A DNA stretch of 61,001 bases from Betaproteobacteria bacterium (GTDB taxonomy: Bacteria > Pseudomonadota > Gammaproteobacteria > Burkholderiales > Rhodocyclaceae). The stretch is from contig JACRAR010000080.1 in the NCBI GenBank assembly GCA_016234745.1, forward strand, positions 1 through 61,001. The letters are read 5' to 3'. The position numbers and the translations under genes are program-made. The notes beneath the pieces were generated by a model. The model made no database searches. It saw nothing but the letters and a program-made list of their open reading frames with translations, and had not been told where the DNA came from. Of the stretch, positions 18,029 through 26,069 are shown piece after piece (position 1 is the first letter of the stretch; each line of letters opens with the position of its first letter).

Positions 18029-19720
18029 ATGAGCATGCTGGCCCGCATCACCCTTGCCGCTTTTTGCGTATTGTTCATCGGTGCGCCAGCCTGGGCGCAA
18101 GGCCCGGCACCGGTCGGCCTGGCCCTGGAGATCAACAACGGCCAGGGCGTCCCGCTCAAGCTCCAGGCCGGCCAGGAATTCTTCATCAACATCATCGACA
18201 TCCGGGAGCATCTCAAAACCGCCGGCGATACGGGCGTGGCAGGTCTGAAGCAGTCCGCGCTCCTCACCGGCCTGTCCTGGGACGGCATGCGCAGCGAGGA
18301 AGAGTTCGTCGATCTCGCCAATCCCGACGGTTCTTTCACCCGCCGCCGCTTTTACACGGCAGCGGCCTGGATGAAACAGGCCAGCACATTCACCATCACC
18401 CCGCTCGACGCCAAGGGTGCCGCGACGGCAAAGCCGGTCGTGATCAAGCTGGGCAAGGACGCGACTGGCAAGTTCGCCGACAGCATGTTCATCAACCGGC
18501 TGCGCGCCATCCAATGGACCTACGACTGCCAGTCCCTGACCAACTGCGCCGGGGCGAAAGCCTTCGAGGAGGAGGCCTTGTTCGAACTCCGCCATGCCAA
18601 GCTGCCAGCCGAAAAACTGGTATTGCCGGGCGGGACCGCCGCGCTGCAGGTGCGCTGGTCCTTGCAGCCCGCCCAGGCGACGCTGATTCCCGTAACCTTC
18701 GTGGCCAACGCCGAATACGCCTACGGCTATGCCATCGACATCGAGAGCCTGACGCCTCCGCGCGCTGACGGCACCTATGCACCGGGCACGAACCTGAGCT
18801 TCCGCCTGACCCAGCTCGACGGCGCCGGCAAGCGCCTGCATCCGCAAGGCTCGCTGCCAACGTTCAACGAGTTCCGCGACGGCAAGAATACCGCCGGGCT
18901 GCAGTACTACCGCGGCTTCGAGGAACCCGCCGCGGCCTACTACCGGCGCAAGCACCGCGAGCGCATGCTGATGGCGCAAATCATCGGCCCGGTGCACCAG
19001 CTCGCGCCGATCCGCAGCATCGTCCAGCTCGAGGACTTCCTCGGCAGCAATGTCACGCAAAAGGTCGGCCGCCCCGAACGCGACGGCATTTATTCAGAAT
19101 TCCAGTTGTTCCCGCCATCGAATGATCTGTTCGGCGGCGCCTTCGATCCCAAGCACGCCGGCTGGGCGGCACCGGTCAGCGACCAGTTCACTTTCCATGT
19201 GCCGGACAACGCCCAACCCGGCACCTATTATGTGACGGTCAAAGGACGCCGCGTCTATCTCGGCGAAGATGTCCCGGCAACCAAGACCATCTCAATCCAG
19301 ATCGGCACCGCGCAGCGCACCGAACCCCGCCTGACGGCAACCAAGTGTCCTGAATGCCACAAAGAGGGCAGCGCGCTCGGCCTGCTCTTGCATGGCAACG
19401 ACAACCTGGCGGCGTGCAACGGCTGTCATTCGCCGCTGTCTTTCGAGCCGGACAATGAGGCTTACGTGCGCATCCACTTCATCCATTCGCGCTCCGACCG
19501 CTACACTCTGCCCTTGTCGCGCTGCGCCTCCTGCCACCAGGAGCGGACCAGCATCCAGCGCGCCAGCAAGGCAGCCTGCCTGTCCTGTCACACCAGCTAT
19601 CCGGCCTCGCATGTGAAGCGTTCCGGGCCGGTGCACAGCATTTACGTCGGCGGGCAGCTCGAGTCCTTCCAGAATTGCGCCGAGAACTGCCACAAGAGCC
19701 ACATCGGCAGCGGCTTCTAG
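18029..19720 (+). CDS. Exported multihaem c-type cytochrome with four CXXCH and one CX3CH
   Basis: The 563-residue protein has a Sec signal peptide (1-23, cut after AWA), about 400 residues of beta-rich sequence with one Cys pair (CQSLTNC), and a compact C-terminal haem module. Canonical sites are CPECH (440), CNGCH (463), CASCH (499) and CLSCH (517); a fifth, CAENCH (550), has three residues between the cysteines. His residues between the sites could be distal ligands. It should carry electrons in the periplasm or at the outer membrane; the layout recalls OmcA/MtrC-type cytochromes but with fewer haems, and I cannot place it in a named family. The ATG follows AAGGAGAG; an in-frame start at 17927 inside kup is rejected. 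The stop lies in a tandem repeat. Confidence 0.88.
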   Translation: MSMLARITLAAFCVLFIGAPAWAQGPAPVGLALEINNGQGVPLKLQAGQEFFINIIDIREHLKTAGDTGVAGLKQSALLTGLSWDGMRSEEEFVDLANPDGSFTRRRFYTAAAWMKQASTFTITPLDAKGAATAKPVVIKLGKDATGKFADSMFINRLRAIQWTYDCQSLTNCAGAKAFEEEALFELRHAKLPAEKLVLPGGTAALQVRWSLQPAQATLIPVTFVANAEYAYGYAIDIESLTPPRADGTYAPGTNLSFRLTQLDGAGKRLHPQGSLPTFNEFRDGKNTAGLQYYRGFEEPAAAYYRRKHRERMLMAQIIGPVHQLAPIRSIVQLEDFLGSNVTQKVGRPERDGIYSEFQLFPPSNDLFGGAFDPKHAGWAAPVSDQFTFHVPDNAQPGTYYVTVKGRRVYLGEDVPATKTISIQIGTAQRTEPRLTATKCPECHKEGSALGLLLHGNDNLAACNGCHSPLSFEPDNEAYVRIHFIHSRSDRYTLPLSRCASCHQERTSIQRASKAACLSCHTSYPASHVKRSGPVHSIYVGGQLESFQNCAENCHKSHIGSGF

Positions 19721-19822
19721 TGCCCGCGTTGGTTACTGGGGTGCTAGTGCCTGAATCGGTTTCTGGGGTGCTAGTGCCCGAATCGGTTTCTGGGGTGCTA
19801 GTGCCCGCACTGGTTTTCGCTG
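19717..19822 (+). repeat. Tandem array of about four 27-bp units
   Basis: Units start at 19717, 19744, 19771 and 19798 (the last incomplete and diverging after about 20 bases). The conserved core across junctions is tggggtgctagtgcccg; about ten bases in the middle vary. The first unit contains the TAG stop codon of the cytochrome gene. Units 2 and 3 differ by one base. The same unit occurs at 28693-28746 (inverted), 33304-33330 and 34466-34492. Each copy can form a small CCC/GGG hairpin. The period is a multiple of three, so a repeated peptide frame appears, but there is no sign that it is translated. Confidence 0.9.
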
Positions 19823-20007
19823 CAATTCCGAGTCAGCGACGCGTCCCCGAGTACAGCGGCGACAGGGGCATGCGAACCGATTGATGGTGCTTATGCTTCG
19901 GTAATCATTACTGATTTGCAAGGCGTCGTGCGTCGACATACACTGCGGTCAAGATGACATGAATGCAGTGCTTCCGTTTAATTTCAATTCCCACGACAGG
20001 AGAAATC

Positions 20008-20412
20008 ATGACAACCGTTTCTGACATTCTTGGCTCGAGAAAAGGCACGGTCATTTCGATTGGTTCAATGGACTCTGTTCATGATGCACTGATCCAGATG
20101 GATAAACACGACGTGAGCGCGCTGCTTGTGATGGACGAGGGAAAACTCGTTGGGATAGTTTCCGAGAAAGATTACGCGCGCAAGGTCGTGCTCCAGGGAC
20201 GCACTTCAAAGAACACGAAGGTTCGTGACATCATGGTCGACCACGATCGACTACTCTTTGCCACACTCAAGATGACTCAACAGGAGGCCATCGTGCTCAT
20301 GTCCGAGAACCAGATCCGTCATCTTCCCGTTCTGGACAGCAAGAAGAAGGTCGTCGGAGTGATTTCCATACGCGATTTCAGCTTCATTGAGGATCCTGAA
20401 GTCGAAGAGTAA
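20008..20412 (+). CDS. CBS-domain pair protein
   Basis: The 134-residue protein consists almost entirely of two CBS motifs: VSDILGSRKGTVISI...ALLVMDEGKLVGIVSEKDYARKV and VRDIMVDHDRLLFA...RHLPVLDSKKKVVGVISIRDF. Such stand-alone CBS pairs bind adenine nucleotides and are thought to sense energy state; partners are usually unknown. The ATG at 20008 follows ACAGGAGAA at good spacing; an upstream in-frame start at 19963 has no binding site. The gene stands alone, between the repeat array and the AAA ATPase gene. Confidence 0.9.
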   Translation: MTTVSDILGSRKGTVISIGSMDSVHDALIQMDKHDVSALLVMDEGKLVGIVSEKDYARKVVLQGRTSKNTKVRDIMVDHDRLLFATLKMTQQEAIVLMSENQIRHLPVLDSKKKVVGVISIRDFSFIEDPEVEE

Positions 20413-20469
20413 GCCATCCGGATTTCCTGGCTCAGAAGGCCGGCTTCTCCCCTGCCGCGCGACGGTGCT

Positions 20470-20493
20470 CTGGATTATTCACGGATAGGCTCT
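20470..20493. repeat. Second copy of half of the 312-353 inverted repeat
   Basis: The 24 bases here are identical to 334-357, including the full arm ggattattcacggatagg and the flanks ct and ctct. No matching opposite arm was found nearby, so this is a half copy. It sits in a 217-base gap between the CBS and ATPase genes in which no gene is seen. Confidence 0.85.
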
Positions 20494-20590
20494 TAGCAGC
20501 AGCGGCGCTCAATGGCGCAATGCGGAACTCTCCATCATGGACAACGCATAACGTCTCCGCATCGATCCGGCCCGCCCATTTCGTCGTCTA

Positions 20591-20618
20591 ATGGATAATA
20601 GTCTTGACTATTTTCCAT
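20591..20618. promoter_or_regulatory. 28-bp near-perfect palindrome before the AAA ATPase gene
   Basis: The arms atggataatagt and actattttccat match at 11 of 12 positions around a cttg spacer. The element ends 11 bases before the ATG at 20630 and is AT-rich in a GC-rich setting. It could be an operator or an mRNA hairpin that hides the translation start; no ribosome binding site is visible between it and the ATG. Confidence 0.5.
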
Positions 20619-20629
20619 AATCAGACAAA

Positions 20630-21772
20630 ATGGTCACCATGGAACGCACGCTTTCACCCCTTATCCAAGCCGACCTGGGCTGTAAGATGGTGTTTCTTTC
20701 CGGCCCCCGCCAGGCTGGGAAAACCACCTTGGCCCGTTCGCTTGCGATAGCTTGGCCCGACGCGCAGGTCCTCAACTGGGATGTTGCCGATGATCGCCGG
20801 GTCATCCTCCGTCAAAGCTGGTCGCCAAAAGCTAAGCTCGTGGTGTTTGACGAGCTGCACAAAATGAAGAACTGGAAGCCCTGGCTGAAGGGCGTCTATG
20901 ACGGCCGCCAGGAAGGACAGGCGATCCTCGTCACGGGCAGCGCCCGCCTTGAGACGTTTCGTCAGTCGGGTGAGTCTCTAGCTGGCCGCTACTTTGCATG
21001 GCGCTTGCACCCAATCACGGTGAAGGAATGGGTGGCGACGTCCAGCGCCACACCCGAAGCGGCTCTGGAAAGACTCCTCAACCGCGGTGGGTTTCCAGAA
21101 CCGTTTCTCGCCGATGAGTCTGTTGATGCCGACCGATGGCGCCAATTGTATCTTGAGGGAGTGATCCGGGAGGATATCCTGGAGTTCTCACGAATCGGTG
21201 AAATTCGCGCGATGCGTCTCTTTGTGGACATGCTCAGGAACCGCGTAGGATCTCCTTTGTCGCTTGCTTCGCTGGCGCGTGATCTGCAGGTTTCCCCGAC
21301 CACGCTCGGGCGTTACCTGGAAATACTCGAAGCGTTGCATATCGTCTTCACGGTTCGCCCATTCCATCGCAATATTGCTCGTGCCCTGCTGAAGGAACCG
21401 AAAGTGTATTTCTTTGACACCGGTCTGGTGAATGCCGATGAGGGTGTTCGGTTCGAGAATGCTTGCGCGACCATGCTGCTCCGCCACGCCCATTTCTTGC
21501 AGGACTCCTCGGGACGCGCCATGAGCCTGCACTATGTCCGCGACAAGGAGGGCCGCGAAATCGACTTCGCTCTATGTGAAAACGAAGAACCGGTCGGCTT
21601 TGCCGAATGCAAGTTAAGTGATCCGACGATACCGCCCTATCTTGCATCAGTCGCCGAGCGCTTCCCCGCTGCTGGCGCCAACTTGCTAGTACGCTACCTT
21701 CGTCAACCCGAACTACGTGGTCGCATTTCGGTTGAGCGAGCAGCGGATTGGTTGGCAACTCTGTCGGCTTGA
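20630..21772 (+). CDS. AAA ATPase with DUF4143 domain
   Basis: The 380-residue protein has a Walker A GPRQAGKTT (near residue 25), Walker B LVVFDELHK, sensor-like ILVTGSARLE and a C-terminal DUF4143 region (FRQSGESLAGRY, LREYLE-type winged helix, then YVRDKEGREIDFALCENEEPVGFAECKLS). The last part has the D...E-x-K pattern of a restriction-endonuclease-like fold. Genes of this family are widespread, strain-variable and of unknown function; toxin-antitoxin or defence roles have been proposed. It stands alone, with a palindrome just upstream. A second ATG three codons on is equally possible. Confidence 0.88.
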   Translation: MVTMERTLSPLIQADLGCKMVFLSGPRQAGKTTLARSLAIAWPDAQVLNWDVADDRRVILRQSWSPKAKLVVFDELHKMKNWKPWLKGVYDGRQEGQAILVTGSARLETFRQSGESLAGRYFAWRLHPITVKEWVATSSATPEAALERLLNRGGFPEPFLADESVDADRWRQLYLEGVIREDILEFSRIGEIRAMRLFVDMLRNRVGSPLSLASLARDLQVSPTTLGRYLEILEALHIVFTVRPFHRNIARALLKEPKVYFFDTGLVNADEGVRFENACATMLLRHAHFLQDSSGRAMSLHYVRDKEGREIDFALCENEEPVGFAECKLSDPTIPPYLASVAERFPAAGANLLVRYLRQPELRGRISVERAADWLATLSA

Positions 21773-21839
21773 TTTGGTTTCCACAAAGCAGCCCTTCGGC
21801 TACCGCAGAATATCGCTGCGGGAGTGCTTTCGCTTAGAC

Positions 21840-22580
21840 TCAAAACGTCTCCTTGAACGGACGTAGATCAAGTTCTTGTGTCCATGCTGATCGAGGTTGG
21901 CGATGCAAGTACCAGTAATTTTCGGCAATGTTATCGACGTCCAGCAAACCTTCCTCGCCGCGCTGCTCGACCAACTCAGGCAACGCGTTTCGTAATCGCT
22001 CGCCATTGATGCCGCCGTCGATCACGACATGCGCAACATGCAAGCCCAGCGGTCCGAATTCTCGCGCCATGCTTTGCGAAATCATGCGCAGCCCGGCTTT
22101 GGCGGCGGCAAAATGCGCAAAGCCGGCTTTACCTCGCAGGCTACCTGAGGCACCGGTGAAGATCACCGTGCCGTGCCCCAGTGGTGCGAGCCGTCGCGCC
22201 GCCTCGCGTCCCACCAAGAACCCCGCGTAGCAACCAACGCGCCAGAAATCTTCAAACTGCGCCGCTGTGAGCTTCTGAAAATCAATGACTTGATTGTTGC
22301 CCGCATTGAAGATCACGGCGTCGGCCGGAGACCTTCCCTCACCGGGACTCATTGCGTAATCAAACAGCCGTATCACATCAGATTCCTGCGTCGCATCAGT
22401 CACCACTGCCTCCGCGCTACCTCCTGTAGCTATGATAGTCGCGACGACGCGCTTTATCTTTTCCGCAGTGCGACCTGCGACGAAAACGTGATAGCCCTCC
22501 TGCGCGAAGCGTCTACACACTGCCGCACCGACACCTTGCTCGGCGCCGACGCCAACGACGACCGCCGTTGGCCGAATCAT
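21840..22580 (-). CDS. Short-chain dehydrogenase-like protein lacking the catalytic Tyr
   Basis: This 246-residue Rossmann-fold SDR has the nucleotide-binding GVGAEQGVG near the N-terminus and an NAG motif (FNAGNN). At the active site the usual YxxxK is F157-A-A-A-K161 (FAHFAAAKAG), so the catalytic tyrosine is phenylalanine. I recall related SDRs with Phe at this position, so this is probably a subfamily trait and not decay. Ordinary alcohol dehydrogenase chemistry is doubtful. GGAG precedes the ATG by 8 bases. The gene lies 113 bases downstream of a second SDR and a MaoC gene, all on the minus strand, probably under the TetR regulator at 24.1 kb. Confidence 0.87.
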   Translation of the reverse strand: MIRPTAVVVGVGAEQGVGAAVCRRFAQEGYHVFVAGRTAEKIKRVVATIIATGGSAEAVVTDATQESDVIRLFDYAMSPGEGRSPADAVIFNAGNNQVIDFQKLTAAQFEDFWRVGCYAGFLVGREAARRLAPLGHGTVIFTGASGSLRGKAGFAHFAAAKAGLRMISQSMAREFGPLGLHVAHVVIDGGINGERLRNALPELVEQRGEEGLLDVDNIAENYWYLHRQPRSAWTQELDLRPFKETF

Positions 22581-22693
22581 GAGAAAACTCCAACAGAGGC
22601 ATTGGGCTGTATGTTCACTCGGAATCCCCTTAAGTTACTGACATAAAGTTGAATTAATTTATGACCTGCTGTCGCTCGCGGATAGTAAACCGA

Positions 22694-23524
22694 TCAACGT
22701 ACTGTCGGCGCATCGAGCCCCAGATCCTTTCGAATCCCTGCGTCCACCAGCCTCGCAGGGGCGAATCGACGAAGCCATTGCAGGCGGCCCGCAAGTCCAC
22801 CGGCTGTGTAGCGGAGTCTCGGACGAGACGCGCGGGCTGCTTTGATCACTACATCAGCCACAACGCCAGGTTCGTCCCCGGCTTCAATCACCTTTTTCAA
22901 ATTATTGACCAAATCCGCGCGAACTTCGCGATACTCATCCAATTTTGAATCGGGTTCCAGCAAGTTAGCGTCGAACCGCGTCTTTGTGTACGCCGGCTCA
23001 ATGATCGAGACACGGATGCCCCGCGTACGCAGTTCATGGTCGAGCGATTCCGAATAGCCTTCGATCGCGTGTTTGGTTGCGGCATAGAGCGCCATGTACG
23101 GCATGGGCAGTAAGCCAAGCACGGAGCCGATGTTGATGATGCGGCCCCGTCCTTGGCGTCGCATGTGAGGCACGACGGCTCGGGTCATCCTGACGATCCC
23201 GAAGAAGTTCGTTTCGAAGATCGCTCGGGCCTGTTCGATAGAGCTCTCTTCCGCTCCGGCGGGGGCGACACCGAAGCCGGCATTGTTCACGAGCAGGTCG
23301 ATGCGGCCATCCAGTCGCATTACTTCCTTGACGGCGGCTTCGACGGATTCATCGCTGGTCACGTCGAGGGAAAGCATCTCGAACGAATGATGGGTCTCTC
23401 GGGCGCCCCGTCGGCTTGTGCCGAAGACCTTGTAACCAGCCAGCGCGAGCCGCTCCGCCGTAGCTGCGCCGATGCCCGACGAGGCGCCCGTGATGAGCGC
23501 GATCATTGTTTTGGGCTTAGCCAT
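22694..23524 (-). CDS. Classical SDR-family oxidoreductase
   Basis: The 276-residue protein has TGASSGIG for NAD(P) binding, NNAG, and an intact active site (INIGS followed by YAATK). It should oxidise or reduce a hydroxyl/keto group, with the substrate unknown. Its ATG lies inside the 3' end of the MaoC gene (8-base overlap), which shows a tight operon. The company of a MaoC hydratase, two SDRs and a TetR regulator points to acyl-CoA, terpenoid or similar lipid catabolism (inference). Confidence 0.9.
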   Translation of the reverse strand: MAKPKTMIALITGASSGIGAATAERLALAGYKVFGTSRRGARETHHSFEMLSLDVTSDESVEAAVKEVMRLDGRIDLLVNNAGFGVAPAGAEESSIEQARAIFETNFFGIVRMTRAVVPHMRRQGRGRIINIGSVLGLLPMPYMALYAATKHAIEGYSESLDHELRTRGIRVSIIEPAYTKTRFDANLLEPDSKLDEYREVRADLVNNLKKVIEAGDEPGVVADVVIKAARASRPRLRYTAGGLAGRLQWLRRFAPARLVDAGIRKDLGLDAPTVR

Positions 23525-23987
23525 GTAGTTCTCCCAAAGACGCGGGACGGCGGGGCACGATCAGATTGCCGACGGATACCTGCACGGCTTCGTTGTTCTG
23601 ATTCAGAGTCGTGGTCCTCGCCTTGATGACTCCCTGGTCGGGGCGAGACTTCGAGGCGCGTACCTCGAGCACTTCGCTTTCGACCCGAAGCTCATCCCCT
23701 GGCCGAACCGGTCGTGGCCAGCGGAGTTCGTCGAAGCCGGCGCCGACGATGCCGCCGGCAGGATTGAAATCACCTTCGACCAACAGTCTCATCGTCAGCG
23801 CCGCGGTATGCCAGCCGCTTGCGGCGAGACTTCCAAACATCGATTTGATGGCTGCTCGTTCGTCGAGATGGAACGGTTGCGGGTCGAATTCGGCGGCAAA
23901 GCGCTTGATGCTGTCCGCCTCAATCCGGATGCACCCGGATCGAAAGGTTTGTCCTGCTTCAAAATCTTCCAGATATCGCTCGGTCAT
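23517..23987 (-). CDS. MaoC-family dehydratase
   Basis: This 156-residue single hotdog domain carries the R-hydratase signature FDPQPFHLDERAA, which supplies the Asp and His that activate water, followed by the GSLAASGWHTAAL helix. Such proteins hydrate trans-2-enoyl-CoA to R-3-hydroxyacyl-CoA. A GAGGAGA binding site stands 8 bases before the ATG. It is the first gene of the MaoC-SDR-SDR operon, and it is divergent from the TetR regulator across a 110-base control region. Confidence 0.9.
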   Translation of the reverse strand: MTERYLEDFEAGQTFRSGCIRIEADSIKRFAAEFDPQPFHLDERAAIKSMFGSLAASGWHTAALTMRLLVEGDFNPAGGIVGAGFDELRWPRPVRPGDELRVESEVLEVRASKSRPDQGVIKARTTTLNQNNEAVQVSVGNLIVPRRPASLGELHG

Positions 23988-24013
23988 CTTGGCTGTCTCC
24001 TCGGTGGCTTTGT

Positions 24014-24068
24014 TAGATGATGAACATCATCATTGCCATTAGATTACGCTTATCATCTATAATGTCAA
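24014..24068. promoter_or_regulatory. Overlapping divergent promoters and candidate TetR operator
   Basis: On the plus strand TTGCCA (24033-24038) and a perfect TATAAT (24058-24063) stand 19 bases apart. On the minus strand a perfect TTGACA -35 (24063-24068) overlaps that -10. Around them lies the palindrome gatgat-gaac-atcatc (24016-24031), and the octamer tagatgat (24014) recurs inverted at 24052-24059. A TetR-family repressor bound here would block both its own gene and the MaoC operon. Confidence 0.6.
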
Positions 24069-24098
24069 CTAGGGCGTTTGCAGAAGGAAACCGACAAG

Positions 24099-24683
24099 AT
24101 GAAAGTGAGCCGGGAACAGGCTGCGGAAAGTCGGCAGCGCGTCATCGAAATCGCCTCGAAACTCTTTCGCGAACACGGACTGGACGGGATCGGCGTCGCC
24201 GATCTGATGAAGAGCGCCGGCTTCACGCATGGCGGCTTCTACCGCCACTTCGGTTCGAAGGAAGACCTGATGGCGGAAGCCTGTGCGCAGGCGGTGGGTG
24301 CCTCGATATCGAAATTACAGGAGCGGATCGACCAAGCGCCGGAAAACCCACTGGCGGCGGTCACGTCGGCCTATCTTTCCAGCACCCACTGCGAGCATCC
24401 CGGCGAGGGCTGCGCACTGGCCGCGCTGGGGTCGGAAGCCTCACGCCACAGCGAGGCCGTACGCCACGCCCTGACCAAAGGCGTACGCGACCTCATTGAT
24501 CTGCTGGCCGCGATCGTGCCGGGACGATCCAAGGCTGCGCGGCGCGAGAAGGCGCTGGCGACCTACGCCAGCATGGTCGGCGCGGTGGTGCTGGCACGCA
24601 GCGTGGACGACCCGGTACTCGCCGAACAGATTCTGCAATCGGTCTCAACGTCGATCCTCAATCCTTCGTCGCCCCAGTCCTGA
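24099..24683 (+). CDS. TetR/AcrR-family transcriptional regulator
   Basis: The 194-residue protein has an N-terminal helix-turn-helix (IASKLFREHGLDGIGVADLM, then GFTHGGFYRHFGSKEDLMAEA) and a ligand-binding domain of the TetR_C type with CEHPGEGCALAAL. It most likely represses the divergent MaoC-SDR-SDR operon and itself. The ATG at 24099 follows AAGGAA by 9 bases; an upstream in-frame TTG at 24078 is less likely. The stop lies a few bases from the edge of an IS remnant, so the last residues may have been altered by that event, but the length is normal. Confidence 0.9.
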   Translation: MKVSREQAAESRQRVIEIASKLFREHGLDGIGVADLMKSAGFTHGGFYRHFGSKEDLMAEACAQAVGASISKLQERIDQAPENPLAAVTSAYLSSTHCEHPGEGCALAALGSEASRHSEAVRHALTKGVRDLIDLLAAIVPGRSKAARREKALATYASMVGAVVLARSVDDPVLAEQILQSVSTSILNPSSPQS

Positions 24684-24689
24684 ACGACA

Positions 24690-24968
24690 GCTCGTCTCGG
24701 CCGATTCGAAGCGGGCGTACTGCAGCCGACCGGTGGCATCGTCGATGAAGGCGATCAGCGTGCAGCGCGGCCTGCGGCCCTCCAGCCAAGCGTGCGGGCT
24801 GCCGTCGATCTGTACCAGTTCGCCGATACAGGAGCGGCGCTCGTGCAACTGGAACGGCCGCTTACGGCGCTGCCGCTTGGGTGCCCATACATCCGCCTCG
24901 ATCATCCACTGGCGATCCCGTTCCTTTACGCTCATCTCAAACGTCCCGTCCACCTTCTTGCTCCCCAC
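24690..24968 (-). pseudogene. ISNCY-like transposase fragment
   Basis: The translation contains HERRSCIGELVQIDGSPHAW and CTLIAFIDDATGRL, which carry the first two catalytic aspartates of an ISNCY/IS481-like DDE transposase. The N-terminus (FEMSVKERDRQW) resembles the start of such enzymes, but the helix-turn-helix region between it and the catalytic core is missing. The C-terminus, including the last acidic residue, is lost where the homology stops near 24690. The protein is therefore doubly deleted and inactive. Confidence 0.75.
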
Positions 24969-24978
24969 TTACATCAAC

Positions 24979-25023
24979 AGGGGACACTTCTACGTTGGAG
25001 AAAGGGGACATTACAACTTTGGC
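24979..25023. mobile_element. IS terminal-type repeats next to the transposase remnant
   Basis: Two imperfect tandem copies of a motif (ggggacacttctacgttgg at 24980 and ggggacattacaactttgg at 25004) lie just upstream of the transposase fragment. Multiple ggggaca...tttgg repeats are typical of the ends of IS21- and ISNCY-like elements. No matching opposite end was found past 24690, which fits a deletion of the rest of the element. Confidence 0.6.
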
Positions 25024-25099
25024 CTAACACAGGACAATGCTCAAGGTTGCGCGACCCCGGTGAATCGACTAAGCTCGGCAAACATCCGCTATCAACTCT

Positions 25100-25126
25100 G
25101 CCCGCTCCCGTGCGGGCTGTTTTTTC
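25100..25126 (+). terminator. Rho-independent terminator-like hairpin before the DUF364 gene
   Basis: The stem gcccgc/gcgggc closes a 6-base loop (tcccgt) and is followed by tgttttttctc on the plus strand. No plus-strand gene ends nearby except the distant tetR, and the ATG of the next gene is only 14 bases beyond the T-run. It could be an attenuator for that gene or a terminator left from the IS region. Confidence 0.65.
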
Positions 25127-25139
25127 TCTCTGACGAAAT

Positions 25140-25982
25140 ATGAGCTTTTCCAACGATTATCTCCGCCAACTCGAATCCTTTGCTGAACACCGCAACTTGC
25201 CGCGCATCCGCAATCTGCACCTGCCGCCGCTGCTGTCGCCCGAGGACAGCCGTGGTGAATTTTGCGCACTGGAACTGGAAGACGGTTCGATCGGACTGAC
25301 CTATGTCCTGCTCGGCGACACGCTCGAGAAGCTGCACAGCGACATCGACCACCTCAATCTTCCCGGCGCCGATCCCCTGCAGGTGGCCTGCGGCTATGCG
25401 CAGGATGTCGGCATCGCCAAGACCGTCGGCTTCGCCGCGGCCAATGCGCTGAGCCGCTGCCTGTTCGACCGTGCCGGCTTCAGCCCCGACCCTTGTGCCG
25501 ATTCCATCGGCGAAATGAACCCGCAGGCGGGAGAGCAGATCGGCATGATCGGTTACTTCAAACCGCTGCTGGGACGCGTCACGCAAAGCGGCGCCAGGCT
25601 CACCATCATCGAGATGAAGGCCGAGTTGGTCGGCGAGCGCGACGGCTACCGGGTGACGCTGGATGGCGCAGAGCTGGAACATTGCGCCAAGATCTTGTCC
25701 ACCGGCACGCTGCTGCTCAACGATACGCTCGACCGCATGCTCGGTTACTGTCGCAATGCGCGGTGGCTGGCGCTGCTCGGCCCGACCGCCGGCTGCCTTC
25801 CCGATGCGCTGTTCGCGCGCGGCGTGACCCTGCTGGGCGGCAACTGGATCACCGACGGCCCGGGCTACATTGCCGCACTCCGACGCGGCGAATCGACCAG
25901 CCCCTACTCCTACAAGTTCGCCCTGACCCCTGCCAACTACCCGGGCTTTGATGCGCTTCTGAACCGCATCCAGTCGAGCTGA
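25140..25982 (+). CDS. DUF364-family protein (Rossmann-like, putative metal chelation)
   Basis: The 280-residue protein resembles DUF364 proteins with an N-terminal DUF4213-like part. The Rossmann-like half begins at GEQIGMIGYFKPLLGRV and continues with ILSTGTLLLNDTLDRML and ALLGPTAGCLPDALFARGV. Family members often lie near molybdenum, cobalt or other metal transport genes and are proposed to bind metals; the function is unproven. There is no transporter beside this one. No ribosome binding site precedes the ATG, and a terminator-like hairpin stands directly before it, so expression may be attenuated. Confidence 0.7.
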   Translation: MSFSNDYLRQLESFAEHRNLPRIRNLHLPPLLSPEDSRGEFCALELEDGSIGLTYVLLGDTLEKLHSDIDHLNLPGADPLQVACGYAQDVGIAKTVGFAAANALSRCLFDRAGFSPDPCADSIGEMNPQAGEQIGMIGYFKPLLGRVTQSGARLTIIEMKAELVGERDGYRVTLDGAELEHCAKILSTGTLLLNDTLDRMLGYCRNARWLALLGPTAGCLPDALFARGVTLLGGNWITDGPGYIAALRRGESTSPYSYKFALTPANYPGFDALLNRIQSS

Positions 25983-26069
25983 CGCGACCAAGACGATCCG
26001 GCTCAAGGGCGCTCCCAATTTTCGCGGTTCGAGACTGATCGAGTAAAATCGAATTGCAGCATTCCCTGA

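Noticed and set aside
19717-19822. CRISPR array
   Set aside because: The units are 27 bases in direct tandem with only about ten variable bases; there are no spacers of 30 or so bases and no cas genes in the window.
19675-19884. Coding frame with a repeated 9-residue peptide (VLVPESVSG)
   Set aside because: It arises only because 27 is a multiple of three; there is no start signal, and single copies elsewhere lie in no frame.
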